In this document: positions 6,592 through 8,084 of the stretch, piece after piece
Numbering within the stretch: position 1 is the first letter of the stretch
Layout of the letters: each line of letters opens with the position of its first letter
Assembly: GCA_030837305.1 (NCBI GenBank)
Contig: JAUPKT010000085.1
Span: forward strand, 1 to 8,084
DNA: 8,084 nucleotides
Direction: 5' to 3'
DNA from: Thermodesulfobacteriota bacterium
Lineage (GTDB): Bacteria; Desulfobacterota; Desulfomonilia; Desulfomonilales; Desulfomonilaceae
Position numbers and translations under genes: made by a program
The notes under the pieces: generated by a model
The model's input: the letters and a program-made list of their open reading frames with translations, nothing else
Database searches by the model: none
Told to the model about the DNA's origin: nothing

Positions 6592-7833
6592 ATGTCGCTC
6601 ATAGTTCAAAAATATGGGGGGACATCTGTCGGCGACCTCGAAAGAATAGCCAATGTTGCTCGTAAAATAGTCAGACGTAAAGATCAGGGACATCAAATGG
6701 TCGTGGTCGTTTCTGCCATGGCCGGCGAGACGGACAGACTGATCGGTATGGCACAAAAAATCTCCCCGACTCCCAACGAACGGGAACTCGATGTCCTGCT
6801 ATCCACCGGAGAACAGGCCACAATTGCACTTCTTGCCATGACCCTCCAGGCCATGGGGTACCTCGCCGTATCATATTGCGGATGGCAAATCCCGCTCGTC
6901 ACGGACGACGCGTACGGGGCGGCTCGAATCAACGACGTGAAACGAGACGCAATTCACACTGATCTAGAAGCCGGCAAGATAGTCATCGTCGCCGGTTTTC
7001 AGGGCGTAACCGACGCAGGGAGCATCACCACCTTGGGAAGGGGAGGATCCGACACATCGGCAGTGGCTGTCGCAGCAGCTCTCAAGGCCGATCTTTGTGA
7101 GATTTTCACTGATGTGGATGGGGTATACACCACAGACCCTCACATCACGTCGAAAGCAAGAAAACTGAGTTCCGTTGCCTATGAAGAAATGCTGGAAATG
7201 GCGTCCTTGGGCGCAAAGGTCCTTTTCATAAGGGCTGTTGAATTCGCGATGAGGTACAGGGTGCCGGTGGTAGTGAGATCCAGCTTTAACGATAACCAGG
7301 GAACAATGGTCACAGAGGAGAATCCCGAAATGGAAAAAGAATCGGTCAGAGCCGTCACATGTAACATGAAAGAGGCAAAAATAACGGTTACCGGAGTCAA
7401 GGACAAACCAGGGGTTGCTTCAAATATATTTTCAGCTTTAGCCGATGCACACATTGTCATCGACATGATCATTCAAAACAGCAGCGCAGAAGGGAAGACG
7501 GACATCAGCTTCACAATCCCGGAAGCAGACCTTGCCAAAGGGCTCGAGATTTGCCGGCACATTCAAGGATCGCTAGCCGCCCAGGACGTGAGCGGGTCCA
7601 CTGACATCGCAAAGGTCTCCATCATTGGCCTGGGAATGCGATCCTACTCGGGAGTCGCAGCCAAAATGTTTACTACCTTGGCCCACGAAGGCATAAACAT
7701 CGAGATGATCTCAACCTCCGAAATTAAAATCTCCTGCGTCGTAAGAAAGAAATATGCGGAACTGGCAGTGCGTGCTCTCCATGACGCCTTCGAACTTGAC
7801 AAACCGAAGGAAACTCAGACAGAAGCTCACTGA
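6592..7833 (+). CDS. lysC: Aspartate kinase with two ACT domains
   Basis: Aspartate kinase phosphorylates L-aspartate to 4-aspartyl phosphate, the committed step to lysine (and diaminopimelate), threonine and methionine. The 413-residue protein is full length for the monofunctional class. The kinase domain shows KYGGTSV (7-13), LSTGEQ (70-75), GFQGVT (135-140), LGRGGSDTSA (148-157) and FTDVDGVYTTDP (172-183). Two C-terminal ACT domains follow, about 264-310 (ITVTGVKDKPGVA) and about 342-400 (VSIIGLGMRSYSGVA, then ISTSEIKIS). This layout matches the alpha-beta class feedback-inhibited by lysine and/or threonine; the effector here is inferred. There is no fused homoserine dehydrogenase. ATG 6592 is supported by GGAG at seven-base spacing. 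It is probably co-transcribed with tsaE. An internal start at codon 247 may yield a separate regulatory chain. Confidence 0.96.
   Translation: MSLIVQKYGGTSVGDLERIANVARKIVRRKDQGHQMVVVVSAMAGETDRLIGMAQKISPTPNERELDVLLSTGEQATIALLAMTLQAMGYLAVSYCGWQIPLVTDDAYGAARINDVKRDAIHTDLEAGKIVIVAGFQGVTDAGSITTLGRGGSDTSAVAVAAALKADLCEIFTDVDGVYTTDPHITSKARKLSSVAYEEMLEMASLGAKVLFIRAVEFAMRYRVPVVVRSSFNDNQGTMVTEENPEMEKESVRAVTCNMKEAKITVTGVKDKPGVASNIFSALADAHIVIDMIIQNSSAEGKTDISFTIPEADLAKGLEICRHIQGSLAAQDVSGSTDIAKVSIIGLGMRSYSGVAAKMFTTLAHEGINIEMISTSEIKISCVVRKKYAELAVRALHDAFELDKPKETQTEAH
7330..7833 (+). CDS. Possible internal beta subunit of aspartate kinase
   Basis: ATG at 7330-7332 (Met247 of the full protein) lies nine bases after AGAGGAG (7314-7320). 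Starting there would give 167 residues made up of the two ACT domains only. In Bacillus subtilis LysC and Corynebacterium glutamicum LysC, an in-frame internal start near codon 250 makes just such a beta subunit of an alpha2-beta2 enzyme. The position and the good ribosome site are seen here. Actual use is inferred. Confidence 0.4.
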   Translation: MEKESVRAVTCNMKEAKITVTGVKDKPGVASNIFSALADAHIVIDMIIQNSSAEGKTDISFTIPEADLAKGLEICRHIQGSLAAQDVSGSTDIAKVSIIGLGMRSYSGVAAKMFTTLAHEGINIEMISTSEIKISCVVRKKYAELAVRALHDAFELDKPKETQTEAH

Positions 7834-7868
7834 TATAGGTATTCCCAGAGTTTCGAGAAACACGCTGA

Positions 7869-7918
7869 CAAGGCCGCCCTCCATCCGGAATCCTGTACCG
7901 AGGTCCTCCGTGGCCTTG
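7869..7918. repeat. GC-rich inverted repeat after lysC
   Basis: CAAGGCCGC (7869-7877) pairs with GTGGCCTTG (7910-7918), nine pairs including one G-U, around a 32-base loop that can itself pair weakly. It starts 36 bases after the lysC stop. There is no T-run after it, so it is not a standard intrinsic terminator, though it could still protect an mRNA end or be a repeat element. Confidence 0.4.
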
Positions 7919-7966
7919 GCGATTTGGTGAGAACACCGTCCCCTTCACCTTCAACGTGACGAAAAC

Positions 7967-7997
7967 TTGACAACAATTTAGCTGATTAAATTATACT
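7967..7997 (+). promoter_or_regulatory. Candidate promoter 1 at the right edge
   Basis: A perfect TTGACA (7967-7972) is followed 19 bases later by TATACT (7992-7997; 5/6 to the -10 consensus). The spacer is long, so it may need an activator. It points out of the window. Confidence 0.4.
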
Positions 7998-8060
7998 TCT
8001 ATTCAATATGTTGAGAGTATAATCTATTGACAGACTTTATATTAATATGATAATTATACT
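7990..8060. repeat. Three ATTATACT boxes (direct, inverted, direct)
   Basis: ATTATACT occurs at 7990-7997 and 8053-8060, and its exact complement AGTATAAT at 8016-8023. The first two form an inverted repeat with an 18-base centre. The boxes overlap or flank the promoter elements, as operators do. The very AT-rich background raises the chance of coincidence. Confidence 0.45.
8027..8054 (+). promoter_or_regulatory. Candidate promoter 2 at the right edge
   Basis: A perfect TTGACA (8027-8032) and GATAAT (8049-8054; 5/6) are spaced 16 bases apart. The spacer contains the 10-base palindrome ATATTAATAT (8039-8048). Transcription would begin near 8061 and serve a gene starting at or beyond the window end. 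Confidence 0.5.
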
Positions 8061-8084
8061 CACGAAGCTACGATATCTTTATGA

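Noticed and set aside
7724..7954. A 76-codon - strand frame over the end of lysC and the gap after it
   Set aside because: It overlaps the end of a clear + strand gene, has low-complexity Arg-rich content and no ribosome site or homology.

Overview
The window looks like a chromosomal segment of a Gram-negative anaerobe, most likely a deltaproteobacterium (Desulfobacterota; Syntrophobacter- or Desulfomonile-like). This rests on the tone of the proteins (a UvrA with extra CxxC pairs, a DUF362 protein, a fatty-acid-type acyl-CoA synthetase) and on the tsaE-aspartate kinase gene pair, an order I recall from Geobacter and relatives. It is an inference, not a database result. There are no insertion sequences, CRISPR arrays, tRNA or rRNA genes in view. 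Most of the window is housekeeping.

Layout. Positions 1-608 hold the 3' part of an AMP-forming acyl-CoA synthetase on the + strand. Its reading frame breaks by -1 at a run of six A that forms an in-phase A AAA AAG heptamer. uvrA (714-3704) converges on it from the - strand. A gene-poor stretch of about 400 bases (3705-4111) follows, with two candidate + strand promoters and one weak small ORF. They lead to an unrecognised 142-residue protein (4112-4540) that has a strong Shine-Dalgarno. It converges, 27 bases apart, with a DUF362-family protein on the - strand (4568-5662). The 364-base divergent region 5663-6026 carries a candidate - strand promoter for DUF362, a candidate + strand promoter, and a leader unusually rich in inverted repeats before tsaE.

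tsaE (6027-6566) and an ACT-domain aspartate kinase (6592-7833) sit 25 bases apart and are probably one operon. TsaE serves the universal tRNA t6A modification. Aspartate kinase opens the Lys/Thr/Met pathway. The two are joined by position rather than by pathway. The kinase gene has an internal Shine-Dalgarno plus ATG just where Bacillus and Corynebacterium lysC genes start their separate beta subunit.

The right edge (7834-8084) moves from a GC-rich inverted repeat into a very AT-rich stretch. That stretch has two TTGACA promoters 60 bases apart and three copies of ATTATACT (two direct, one inverted). It looks like a regulated promoter for a gene beyond the window.

I did not find a convincing new multi-gene system. 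The best leads are small-scale: the slippery frameshift, the structured tsaE leader, the internal lysC start and the repeat-bearing promoter at the right edge.
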